DNA of 64,000 bases from Nocardia arthritidis NBRC 100137 (GTDB lineage Bacteria > Actinomycetota > Actinomycetes > Mycobacteriales > Mycobacteriaceae): the NCBI RefSeq assembly GCF_001612765.1, contig NZ_BDBB01000018.1, positions 62,001-126,000 on the forward strand. Direction: 5' to 3'. Position numbers and translations under genes: made by a program. Positions within the stretch are counted from its first letter, which is position 1. Each line of letters begins with the position of its first letter. Of this stretch, positions 36,032 through 44,039 are shown piece by piece. The notes below the pieces were generated by a model. It searched no databases. It saw only the letters and a list, made by a program, of their open reading frames with translations, and was not told the origin of the DNA.

Positions 36032-36901
36032 GTGACAAGCACTGACAACGGAGTCGAGGCCGGGCGGACGGTCCGGGTCGGCGACCGTGACATCTACTTC
36101 ATCGAGGCCGGTGCGGGCCCGGTCCTCGTGCTGCTGCACGGCGGTGGCCCCGGCGCCTCCGGACGGTCGAACTACTCGCGCAACATCGAGGCTCTGGCCG
36201 GGAAGTTCCGGGTGATCGTGCCCGACATGCCCGGCTACGGGCGCTCCACCAAGCGGGTCGACCACACCGACCCGTTCGGCGATCTCGCCTCGGCGGTCGG
36301 CGGACTGCTCGACGCGCTGGGCGTGACCAGCGCCCACCTGATCGGCAACTCCTACGGCGGCGCGGCGGCACTGCGGCTGGCGATGGACCGGCCGGAGAAG
36401 GTGAACCGGATGATCCTCATGGGCCCCGGCGGTGTCGGGACAACCCGCGCGCTGCCGACCAAGGGCCTGCAGTCGCTGCTGAGCTACTACACCGGAACGG
36501 GACCGACCCGGGAGAAGCTCGCGGAATTCGTGCGGGACCATCTGGTCTACGACGCGAGCGCCATCACCGAGGACCTCATCGACAGCCGCTACCAGGCCAG
36601 CCTGGACCCGGAGGTGATCGAGAACCCGCCACTGCGGCGCCCGTCCGGGCCGGGCGCGCTGCGCACCGTATGGCGGATGGACTTCACCCGAGATCCTCGG
36701 CTCGGTAAGGTCCACCACCCCACCCTGGTGGTCTGGGGCGCCGCGGATCAGGTGAACCGGCCCAGCGGCGCCCGCATGCTGGCCGACCGCATGCCCGACT
36801 GCGATGTCTACCTGGCCGCGCGAACCGGCCACTGGGTGCAGTGGGAACGCGCGGAGCTGTTCAACGATCTCGCGGCGACCTTCCTCGGAGGGTCGCGATG
36901 A
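36032..36901 (+). CDS. meta-cleavage product hydrolase (HsaD/BphD/MhpC-like)
   Basis: 289 aa from the GTG at 36032, with GGAGG 5 nt upstream. Alpha/beta hydrolase motifs: oxyanion L-H-G-G-G-P-G-A, nucleophile Ser in G-N-S-Y-G-G, acid Asp in W-G-A-A-D, His in G-H-W-V-Q-W-E. These match C-C bond hydrolases that split ring-opened catechol derivatives. First gene of a three-gene operon in which each start overlaps the previous stop (ATGA). Confidence 0.9.
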   Translation: MTSTDNGVEAGRTVRVGDRDIYFIEAGAGPVLVLLHGGGPGASGRSNYSRNIEALAGKFRVIVPDMPGYGRSTKRVDHTDPFGDLASAVGGLLDALGVTSAHLIGNSYGGAAALRLAMDRPEKVNRMILMGPGGVGTTRALPTKGLQSLLSYYTGTGPTREKLAEFVRDHLVYDASAITEDLIDSRYQASLDPEVIENPPLRRPSGPGALRTVWRMDFTRDPRLGKVHHPTLVVWGAADQVNRPSGARMLADRMPDCDVYLAARTGHWVQWERAELFNDLAATFLGGSR

Positions 36902-37926
36902 GCGATTCGCCGCGCCCGAATGCCGACGACTCGGTCTACGGTGCGGTCCACCTCGGCTACCTGGCGGTGCAGTCGCAGCGGCTGACCGACTGGGAGCGCT
37001 TCGGCGCGCTGGCGATCGGGCTGCACGCCGATCGGCTCGACGCCCACACCCTGCGATTGCGTCTCGATGACCGCGCCTGCCGTTTCCTGATCCGACGCGG
37101 CCCCGCCGAAGATGTCACCGCCTTGGGCTGGCAGGTCGACGACCACGAGACATTCGACCGCATCCTGGCCCGGGTCAGCGACCGCGGCGTGCCGATCGAA
37201 GAAGGCGCCGCCGAGGAGACCGCGCTGCGCGGGGTGGAACGGCTGTGGCGCTTCCCCGGCCCCAAGGGCATCGCCACCGAGATCTTCACCAGCGCGCTGA
37301 CCACACCCGAGCCGCTACGCATGCTCAGCTCCGGCTGGGTCACCGGCGAAGCCGGCATGGGCCACGTGGCGATCGTGTCGCGGGAACCGGAGTCGATGCA
37401 CGCCTACTACCGCACCCTGTTCGATTCGCGGCTGTCGGACTTCATCGACGAGAACATCTCCGGGCTGAAGATGAAGATTCGCTTCCTGCGGGTCGACGAA
37501 CGCCACCACTCGATCGCGGTCGCCAACATTCGCGGCGTCAAAATCGACCCGATCCGCACCCGGGTCCAGCACGTCAATATCCAGTCCGCCACCCTCGAGG
37601 ACATGCTCGCCGCCTACGGCCGCGTCACCGATCTGGGGTTCCGGATGGCATGGTCGGTCGGGCAGCACACCAACGACCGCGAACTGTCGTTCTACTGCGT
37701 CACTCCTTCGGGCTTCGAACTCGAGGTCGGCTGGAACCCGATCGTCGTCACCCCAGAGCTCGACGCCGCGTGGGTGGCGACGACCTATCAGCGCATCAGC
37801 ATCTGGGGCCACCACACCGTCTCCGAGACCCCGCTGGACAAGCTCGCCCAGCTCCGCACCGCGGCCGCACGCCTGCGCACCCCGGAGATCACCGTCCCCC
37901 AACTCACCGGAAGTCCTGTCAGATGA
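36898..37926 (+). CDS. extradiol ring-cleavage dioxygenase (VOC superfamily)
   Basis: 342 aa. Two tandem VOC modules. The C-terminal module holds the iron ligands: His in G-H-V-A-I-V, His in Q-H-V-N-I-Q and Glu in F-E-L-E-V-G-W. It opens a catechol ring next to the hydroxyls with O2 (type I extradiol). It is longer than HsaC/BphC (about 300 aa), mainly at the C-terminus. It acts between the hydroxylase downstream and the hydrolase upstream. Confidence 0.9.
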   Translation: MSDSPRPNADDSVYGAVHLGYLAVQSQRLTDWERFGALAIGLHADRLDAHTLRLRLDDRACRFLIRRGPAEDVTALGWQVDDHETFDRILARVSDRGVPIEEGAAEETALRGVERLWRFPGPKGIATEIFTSALTTPEPLRMLSSGWVTGEAGMGHVAIVSREPESMHAYYRTLFDSRLSDFIDENISGLKMKIRFLRVDERHHSIAVANIRGVKIDPIRTRVQHVNIQSATLEDMLAAYGRVTDLGFRMAWSVGQHTNDRELSFYCVTPSGFELEVGWNPIVVTPELDAAWVATTYQRISIWGHHTVSETPLDKLAQLRTAAARLRTPEITVPQLTGSPVR

Positions 37927-39800
37927 GCGAATTCGACCACGAGGTCGTGATCGTCGGGCTCGGCCCGACCGGCCTGACCCTGGCCAACCTGCTGGGCCGC
38001 CGCGGCATCGACGTGCTCGTCCTCGAACGCGAACCCGAGTACTACGGCCTGGCTCGCGCGGTCTACACCGACGACGAATGCATGCGAATCTTCCAAACCG
38101 CCGACGTCGCCGACGAGATCAACACCGAGATGAACCTCGACTCCACCGTCCGATGGGTCCGCGGCGACGGAAAGGTGCTCGCGCAGTTCAACCAGATCGA
38201 CCGGCCCCTGAGCTGGCCCGTGTCCAACTTCCTCTACCAGCCCTACCTGGAGAACAGCCTGGAACGTGCTCTCGACCGCTACCCGCACGTCACCACGCGC
38301 CGTGGGCGCGCCGTGACCGGTTTCGACCAGGACGCCGCGTCGGTGAGCGTCGAGCACGCCGCGTGCATGGGTACCGGCTACGGCAAGCGCGACGCGGAGA
38401 TCGATCCGGGCAGCACCGAACGGGTGCGGGCGAAGTTCCTCGTCGGCTGCGACGGCGGGCGCAGCATCGTGCGCACCGACCTGGGAATAGATATGTCGGG
38501 CATCAGCTTTCCCGAGCGTTGGCTGGTCGTCGATCTGAAGGCGCGCGAGGGCGTCGACGCGTTCCGGCACCTGCCCTACTTCGACTTCGTCTGCGACCCC
38601 GAGCTGCCGGTCGTGTCCTGCCCGCAGCCGGACGGGCACCACCGCTTCGAATTCATGCTGCGCGCGGACCAGACCAAGGAGGAGATGGAGGACTCGGACA
38701 CCGTGCGCCGCCACATCTCCCGCTACGTCGACCCCGACGAGGTCGAGGTGCTGCGCAAGCTCGTCTACACCTTCAACGCCGTAATCGCCGACCGCTGGCG
38801 CGAGGGCCGGATCCTGATCGCCGGCGACGCCGCGCACATGACCCCGCAATTCATCGGCCAGGGCATGAATTCCGGTGTCCGCGACGCGGATAATCTGTCC
38901 TGGAAGCTCACCACGATCCTGCGCCACGGCGCCGACCCGGCGATCCTGGACAGCTACGAGAGCGAACGCCGACCGCATGCCAAGGCCATGATCGACCTGT
39001 CGGTATTCAACAAGAACATCGTCTCCCTCGACAACCGCCTCCTCGCAGCGGCCCGCGACACCCTCATCTCCACCACGATGCGGGTACCCGGCCTCGGCGG
39101 CTGGATCCGCGAGGCGAAGATCAAGCCCGCCCCACGCTTCCGCCGCGGCGCCTACCTGGGCCTGCCCCGCCCGCTGATCCGCGGAGTGCAAGGCAGACTC
39201 GCGCCCCAGCCCGAGATCCGCACTTACAGCGGCAGGCACCAGCGACTCGACGACACGCTCGGCCTCGGTTTCGCCGTCTTGGGTTATGGGTCCGACCCAC
39301 GCCGCGCTTTCTCCCCCGCGGACCTGGACGTTCTGCGTGCCCTCGACACCCACTTCGCGACGGTCTACCCGCTGGGCGGACGCCCGCAGGGCAAACCGGG
39401 CGACGGCCGCGACGACCTCACCGACATCGAAGACCACACCGGCACACTGGTGCGCTGGTTCCGCCGCGCCCGGCTGCAGCCGGGCGCAGTCGTGCTGCTG
39501 CGCCCGGACCGGTACGTCTTCGGCACCGCCGAACCGGACAAGACCGCCGCCCTGGTCGCCGCGCTACGGCACCAACTGCACCTGCCGACCCCGCCGGCCG
39601 GGCTCTCCTCGGCTCGGCCGACCGAGCCTGGCGCACGGTCAGCCGAGCCCATGTCGGGCAGTGCACAGCGGGACGACTCGCCGGCTGAATCCGCCACGCA
39701 CCAGGCGCCCGTCACCTCCGCCGGGCGTGTCGCGGGATGGGGGCCCGGCCCGGAGGCTACGCCGAGGGCACCCGGTCGAGGAAACCGTGCACATTCGTGA
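37923..39800 (+). CDS. FAD-dependent aromatic hydroxylase (MhpA-like)
   Basis: 625 aa. Rossmann motif V-I-V-G-L-G-P-T-G-L-T at residues 8-18, a central G-C-D-G-G-R-S, and FAD ribityl motif G-D-A-A-H-M-T-P-Q near residue 300. It resembles 3-(3-hydroxyphenyl)propionate hydroxylase (about 555 aa) and would make the catechol cleaved by the neighbouring dioxygenase; the actual substrate is inferred. The last 60 or so residues are a Pro/Ala/Ser-rich tail that continues 44 bp into the 3' end of the convergent NTF2-like gene, so either the tail is recent or an ancestral stop has been lost. Confidence 0.9.
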   Translation: MSEFDHEVVIVGLGPTGLTLANLLGRRGIDVLVLEREPEYYGLARAVYTDDECMRIFQTADVADEINTEMNLDSTVRWVRGDGKVLAQFNQIDRPLSWPVSNFLYQPYLENSLERALDRYPHVTTRRGRAVTGFDQDAASVSVEHAACMGTGYGKRDAEIDPGSTERVRAKFLVGCDGGRSIVRTDLGIDMSGISFPERWLVVDLKAREGVDAFRHLPYFDFVCDPELPVVSCPQPDGHHRFEFMLRADQTKEEMEDSDTVRRHISRYVDPDEVEVLRKLVYTFNAVIADRWREGRILIAGDAAHMTPQFIGQGMNSGVRDADNLSWKLTTILRHGADPAILDSYESERRPHAKAMIDLSVFNKNIVSLDNRLLAAARDTLISTTMRVPGLGGWIREAKIKPAPRFRRGAYLGLPRPLIRGVQGRLAPQPEIRTYSGRHQRLDDTLGLGFAVLGYGSDPRRAFSPADLDVLRALDTHFATVYPLGGRPQGKPGDGRDDLTDIEDHTGTLVRWFRRARLQPGAVVLLRPDRYVFGTAEPDKTAALVAALRHQLHLPTPPAGLSSARPTEPGARSAEPMSGSAQRDDSPAESATHQAPVTSAGRVAGWGPGPEATPRAPGRGNRAHS

Positions 39801-40125
39801 TCCGGCCGTCGGCGCCGAGGGTGATCACGTCCGAGCCCGCGACCGGGGCGCTGCCGTCGGCCGCCGAGACCAGCTCCCAGGAGAAGCGGGCGATGTCGTG
39901 GTGACCGTCGACCTCGCCCACGCGGCGGAACGCGAAGCCGGGGAACTGCGCCTGCACTCCTCCGATGGCCGCCGCCAGCTGGGCGTGCCCGCTCACCTCC
40001 GCGAGCGGATCGGTGTATCCGCCGTCCTCGGCCCAAGCGACCGCGACCGCCGCGGCCCTGGCGTCCTCGTCGGTCGCATTCCACGCGGCGAAGTACCGAT
40101 CGACCGCTTCGTCGTAGCGCGACAT
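39757..40125 (-). CDS. SnoaL/NTF2-like protein
   Basis: 122 aa from the ATG at 40125, fixed by AGGAGGA about 8 nt upstream. The alpha+beta cone fold is suggested by R-Y-F-A-A-W-N-A near the N-terminus and an E-D-G-x-Y-T-D-P motif. Such proteins bind small hydrophobic ligands or act as isomerases or cyclases. It converges with the hydroxylase gene, overlapping it by 44 bp. Confidence 0.82.
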   Translation of the reverse strand: MSRYDEAVDRYFAAWNATDEDARAAAVAVAWAEDGGYTDPLAEVSGHAQLAAAIGGVQAQFPGFAFRRVGEVDGHHDIARFSWELVSAADGSAPVAGSDVITLGADGRITNVHGFLDRVPSA

Positions 40126-40276
40126 AATGAATCCTCCTGTGCGGTAATGATTTTCAGTCACCGATCCGAGGTTCTCCGATCGGGTGCCTCCAACCTTGCC
40201 GTGCCACGCGCCCCGCGTCGATTACGCGCGAGGTAATGATCGCCGGAAACGAAGCGGTCACCACGTAGGCGGCGAT

Positions 40277-41215
40277 TCAGCGCAGCAGGCCCTTCTTCCT
40301 CAGGTACGCCAACGGGATCACCGCGGCCACCAACGCCAGCAGTGCGGTAATCAAAAGACCTAGCTGCCAAGAGAATTCGGAGACGCCGATGAGATCCGTG
40401 CCGTAGCAGCCGGCGATCAGCGTGGACGGCAGGAAGGCCGCGGTGACGACGGTGAACACTTTGACGACCTCGTTCTGACGCGCGCCCAGGCAGGTCGTCA
40501 CAGACTGCTGGAGGTAGCGAGCCTTGTCGTACTCGACGCCCGCGTGCTCGTTCACTCCGTCGATGTCGGCGAGCAGGAGACCGATGGAATCGTTCAGCTT
40601 CCCGGGGCCGGAGTCGGCGTCGGCCATCAAATGACGCGCGGTGCGAGCCAGTTGCAGCTGGGTCTCGCGGGTGCGCGCGACGATGCGCGCGGTGGCGTCC
40701 AGCCGTGACACGGCGTCGCGCAGGTCAGCGATGCCGGTGCCGCTTCGATCCTGGCGTTCGAGTGCCTGCTCGATCTTCTCGTGGATCGCCTCCAGCGCGT
40801 CGCCGGCGTGGTGGAGCACCCGCTCCGACGCCTCGTTCAGCGCCCACAGCAGCGCGTACATCACCCCGTGCGCGGAGCCGGCGAGCTGCGGGCTGCGGCG
40901 CATCTTCGCGACCGCCTTGTCGAAGGGGACGAAATGCTCGGACGGCTGGAGCGTCACGAGGAATTCACCGCCCAGAGCGAAGACGATCGTCGCGTGTTCG
41001 ATGGTCTCGCCGCGCTGGTAGCCGGCGACCACCGGGAGATAGAGGAAGTTGTCGGACTCCCAGACCTGCCTGCGGGCGACGGTGAAGTCGAGCCCCAGCC
41101 GTTCCCGGAGCACGGCGGCGGTGTCGGCGTCGTGGGCGGCGAGCGGAATCCAGTGCTGCTGGAGCACTTCGGTGTCGAAGTGGTCGGCGGCCACCGTGCT
41201 GAGAAAGGTCGTCAT
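40277..41215 (-). CDS. CorA-family divalent metal transporter with altered GMN motif
   Basis: 312 aa, ATG start. A large soluble N-terminal domain and long helix (to about residue 250) are followed by two C-terminal transmembrane helices, the CorA layout. The signature Y-G-M-N at the end of the first membrane helix reads Y-G-T-D here, so the selectivity-filter Met and Asn are both replaced. Ion specificity may differ from Mg2+, or transport may be lost; ZntB-like variants are the comparison. A 34-codon leader ORF ends 3 nt upstream of its ATG. Confidence 0.82.
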   Translation of the reverse strand: MTTFLSTVAADHFDTEVLQQHWIPLAAHDADTAAVLRERLGLDFTVARRQVWESDNFLYLPVVAGYQRGETIEHATIVFALGGEFLVTLQPSEHFVPFDKAVAKMRRSPQLAGSAHGVMYALLWALNEASERVLHHAGDALEAIHEKIEQALERQDRSGTGIADLRDAVSRLDATARIVARTRETQLQLARTARHLMADADSGPGKLNDSIGLLLADIDGVNEHAGVEYDKARYLQQSVTTCLGARQNEVVKVFTVVTAAFLPSTLIAGCYGTDLIGVSEFSWQLGLLITALLALVAAVIPLAYLRKKGLLR

Positions 41216-41218
41216 CGA

Positions 41219-41323
41219 CTACCGCTGCCCGAAGGAGGAGTGCACGAGCGAGACGGCCTGCTGTGGACGCTCCGGTTTCCGTGAACGAGACGATGTTTCG
41301 GATTTCTCGAGCAATGTGGCCAT
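41219..41323 (-). CDS. 34-codon leader ORF upstream of the CorA-like gene
   Basis: ATG at 41323 preceded by GGAG at 10-nt spacing; the TAG stop lies 3 nt before the corA-like ATG, so ribosomes ending here could re-initiate. The peptide is Ser/Arg-rich with P-E-R-P-Q-Q in its second half. Mg2+ transporter genes in other bacteria are controlled by short proline-containing leaders, so an attenuation or coupling role is plausible. It could also be a chance frame. Confidence 0.4.
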   Translation of the reverse strand: MATLLEKSETSSRSRKPERPQQAVSLVHSSFGQR

Positions 41324-41338
41324 AACGGGGACTCCAAT

Positions 41339-41372
41339 ACTTACTATCGTGCGGGACTTACCATCGTGCGGG
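41339..41372. repeat. 17-bp tandem repeat upstream of corA-like gene
   Basis: ACTTACTATCGTGCGGG is followed directly by ACTTACCATCGTGCGGG: two copies with one mismatch, ending 16 bp from the leader ATG. It lies in the expected promoter or 5'-untranslated region, so it may be a regulator binding site or a duplicated promoter element. Confidence 0.75.
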
Positions 41373-41908
41373 GCTGGCACGCCCTCCGGGACAGAGGACG
41401 CGCGCATGGGGCGGGTCGCGTCGAGCCACGACGAACTCGGTCGCGCCGTGGGCGAAGAACCAGCGCATCGGCCGGACGCGCACGCGCCGCCGTCACGCGT
41501 CGAAGAGCTGGCGAAGGTGGATTCGACGCCGCGCCGGACGATCGGGGCGACGTTGCCCGGCCGCCGATCGCGTACGCGGATCAACGACGCGCCGGCGCAA
41601 CCCGTTTCTCGAGGGCGGCCCGGCTGTAGACGTCGATACTGTCAACCGGCATCTGCCGCTCACCTCGCTTCGTTGGTCGACCGGCGCACGAATTGCGCCA
41701 TCCATCATTAGAAACCCGCCGAACGGGTACGTCAATCAGTTGCGCAAGTATTCGACAACGCGCCACCCGGTGGAAATCTTGCGGCCCGGATCGGACCGGA
41801 TAGCCGTCCGAGACAGCGGTTTTCGGTCCTGCGGCACACGACCGGCCCGGGGCGACCGTGCGGTTGCCCAGCCGGACACGGACGTGCCGTCCTACCGATT
41901 CTCGGGCT
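41373..41908. other. intergenic region, no convincing gene
   Basis: About 535 bp. The only frame of note is a 23-codon minus-strand one (41581-41652) that begins M-P-V-D-S-I-D with GAGGTGAG upstream. I would not call it a gene. Confidence 0.4.
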
Positions 41909-42934
41909 CTAGTGGTTCCGGTAATAGTCGGCCAGGGCGCCGAACGCGGCTTTGGGCTCCCACGGAAGGTCCGGGTAGGTATCGCCGCGGCGGTCCTCGA
42001 AGACTTTGACCACGCCGTAGCTGGCCAGGTCCAAGTCGTCGCGTGGGTCGCCGTCCGGGCGGTGCACGTGGTCGTAGAGCGCGAGGACGAACACGAACGT
42101 GCTGTCGACGCCTTCGGCGTCGAAAACCTCCAGCAGCTCGCGCAGATATTTCGCCTGTCCGGCCTCGTCGCGGGCGTACTCTCCGTTCAATCGGATCGGT
42201 CCGCGAATGTCGTCGTATTCGACGATCTCGAGCCCGTGCGCACCGAGATCGCCCGCGCCCGCGAAGGTCGACGCACCGAACTCGGTGATCGCGAGCGGCT
42301 TTCCCGACGCGACGAGCGCGCGAACGCCGTCGCCGAATCGGTCGGCGACCTCGGCCGTGCGATACAGGTCCACCGACACGATGTCGAACGCGGTCCAGTC
42401 GACGCGCTCCAACGGAATGGACGCGTAGGTGATCCGGCCACCGAAACGCGCCCGGACAGTCGATACGGCTTTGCCGAGAAAGTCGTTCACGCGCCTTCCT
42501 GCCTCGACGACCCGCTCCGCGAGATCATGTGGCCGGCTGGTCAGCGAGTGCACGCGCTCGTCGAGGTTGTCGCCGGGGAGGAATCCCTTGTGCATCAAAC
42601 TCAGTTCGGCGCCGGTCACGAACACCACTTCGGCGCCCTGCCGTCGAATCCGCTCCGCTCGCTCGGCGCAGTCCGCGAACAAGGTGAGCATCTCCTCGAC
42701 CGTCGATTCAAGAGGGTACGGAGAGAACCATATTTCGAGACCGAGTTCAGCCGCGCAGGCCGCGGCGAGTTCCAGCCGCCCGGGATCGCCTCCGATGATC
42801 CGCACCGCGTTGCAATGCAGATCGTCACGAATAACGCGCAGTTCGCGCGCCACAATCTCGGGATCGAAGTGCAAGCGGGAGATTCTTCCGTCGCGGATGA
42901 AGCCTGTCTCGTAGCTGATGCCCTTGGCGCGCAC
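41909..42934 (-). CDS. TIM-barrel glycoside-hydrolase-like protein ('abortive infection' annotation group)
   Basis: 341 aa. It looks like a (beta/alpha)8 glycoside-hydrolase-like barrel: A-V-R-I-I-G-G-D near residue 44, V-T-G-A-E-L-S near 107, and L-A-I-T-E-F-G near 220, where the two Glu could be the catalytic pair. Relatives in Streptomyces are, from memory, often annotated as abortive infection protein, without functional proof that I know of. It is divergent from a TetR gene with a palindrome between them. Confidence 0.6.
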   Translation of the reverse strand: MRAKGISYETGFIRDGRISRLHFDPEIVARELRVIRDDLHCNAVRIIGGDPGRLELAAACAAELGLEIWFSPYPLESTVEEMLTLFADCAERAERIRRQGAEVVFVTGAELSLMHKGFLPGDNLDERVHSLTSRPHDLAERVVEAGRRVNDFLGKAVSTVRARFGGRITYASIPLERVDWTAFDIVSVDLYRTAEVADRFGDGVRALVASGKPLAITEFGASTFAGAGDLGAHGLEIVEYDDIRGPIRLNGEYARDEAGQAKYLRELLEVFDAEGVDSTFVFVLALYDHVHRPDGDPRDDLDLASYGVVKVFEDRRGDTYPDLPWEPKAAFGALADYYRNH

Positions 42935-42962
42935 AGGAACCGTCCTTTCATCGTCAAATAGA

Positions 42963-42975
42963 GTACTTCAAGTAC
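42963..42975. promoter_or_regulatory. palindrome GTACTT-C-AAGTAC, candidate TetR operator
   Basis: A perfect 13-bp palindrome, 29 bp upstream of the TIM-barrel gene and 76 bp upstream of the TetR gene. It is well placed for control of the divergent pair. Confidence 0.5.
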
Positions 42976-43051
42976 CTTAAAGAGGTTGCGCGGCCGGAGC
43001 AAGCCCGGTCTCGGAACGTAGGATCGGCACCGACTGCGAAAAGGAGGCATG

Positions 43052-43699
43052 GTGGACGATGCGGCGCGGCAGCCAGGCGCCGGACACACGCGTCGGCGCG
43101 GACCCGCCCTCGAAGAGGCGATTCTGCGGGCCGCGGTGGACGAACTCGTCGAATCCGGTTACGCCGCCCTGACCATGGACAAGGTCGCCGCCCGTGCCGG
43201 GACCAACAAGAACGCCATCTACCGGCGCTGGCCGAACCGCCTCGCACTCGGCATCGCGGCCTACCGGCAGCTGGCCAGGACGACACCTCCACCCGATACC
43301 GGAAACCTGCGTGAAGACGCGCTCGAGTTGCTGCGCCGGGTCAACCGCCACTGGAGCTCGCCCTCGGGCGCGATCCTGCGCGAACTCATCGCCGCCTCCG
43401 GCGGCGCGTCGGAACTCCTCGCACAGCTGCCCGACCAGTCCGGCAATGCCGCCGCCGCCCCTTGGCTCACCCTGCTCGGCCGCGCGGTGGCCCGGGGAGA
43501 AGCCGCTCCCGAAGCGCTGCACCCCCGGGTCGCCACCGTGGCCCTGGTCCTGCTCCGCAATGAATTCGTCGTGCGCGGGGCTCCGAGCGCACCCGATGAC
43601 GTTCTGGTCGACATCGTGGACGAGGTCTACCTGCCGCTGATCCGCCGACGCGATCCGGCCACACCGGCGGACCTCACCCGTCCACCAGCCCGTTGCTGA
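43052..43699 (+). CDS. TetR-family regulator
   Basis: 215 aa from the GTG at 43052; AAGGAGG (43041-43047) is too close to the ATG at 43049, though that start is possible. Helix-turn-helix about residues 20-70, with M-D-K-V-A-A-R-A-G-T and I-Y-R-R-W-P, a TetR subgroup common in actinobacteria. It probably controls the divergent TIM-barrel gene through the 42963 palindrome. Confidence 0.82.
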   Translation: MDDAARQPGAGHTRRRGPALEEAILRAAVDELVESGYAALTMDKVAARAGTNKNAIYRRWPNRLALGIAAYRQLARTTPPPDTGNLREDALELLRRVNRHWSSPSGAILRELIAASGGASELLAQLPDQSGNAAAAPWLTLLGRAVARGEAAPEALHPRVATVALVLLRNEFVVRGAPSAPDDVLVDIVDEVYLPLIRRRDPATPADLTRPPARC

Positions 43700-43946
43700 A
43701 GTGGTCGCCCGTCCAACTCCAATGCTCGGGAGCGGTCCGGTTCGGCGGATCGGACGCCCGTACCGCGGTTCCCGTGCAGATGGCGGGCAGGATCGCCGTT
43801 CGCGCAGCACAGCGAACCGATGAGTAGCTTTTCGCCCATTTCCGACGGCCCACCGCGGCCGCGCTCACCGAACCCGCCAGTAGGGTTGACCACGACGTTG
43901 CCAGGCCTAATGCTCTTGTTTGGCCGAACAGCTCGAAACCGGACAT
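43674..43946 (-). CDS. hypothetical small protein, possibly exported
   Basis: 90 aa from the ATG at 43946, with GAGGA about 8 nt upstream. A hydrophobic stretch (L-A-T-S-W-S-T-L-L-A-G) lies near the N-terminus, with two Cys in the middle and W-S-W-T-G-D near the C-terminus. Codon third positions are only moderately GC-rich, so it is a weak call. It overlaps the TetR 3' end by 26 bp. Confidence 0.35.
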   Translation of the reverse strand: MSGFELFGQTRALGLATSWSTLLAGSVSAAAVGRRKWAKSYSSVRCAARTAILPAICTGTAVRASDPPNRTAPEHWSWTGDHFSNGLVDG

Positions 43947-44039
43947 TCGAACGATCCTCATCGTCGTAGCGCCGAGTTGTCGCGGCGAAGACGCCGGTGC
44001 GGACCTGCTCCGGTGTCCAGAACTCGAGGGGAGATTCGC

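Noticed and set aside
37788..39437. 549-codon minus-strand open frame
   Set aside because: Shadow of the flavin hydroxylase gene.
41581..41652. 23-codon minus-strand frame with GAGGTGAG upstream
   Set aside because: Too short, no conserved feature and no functional context.
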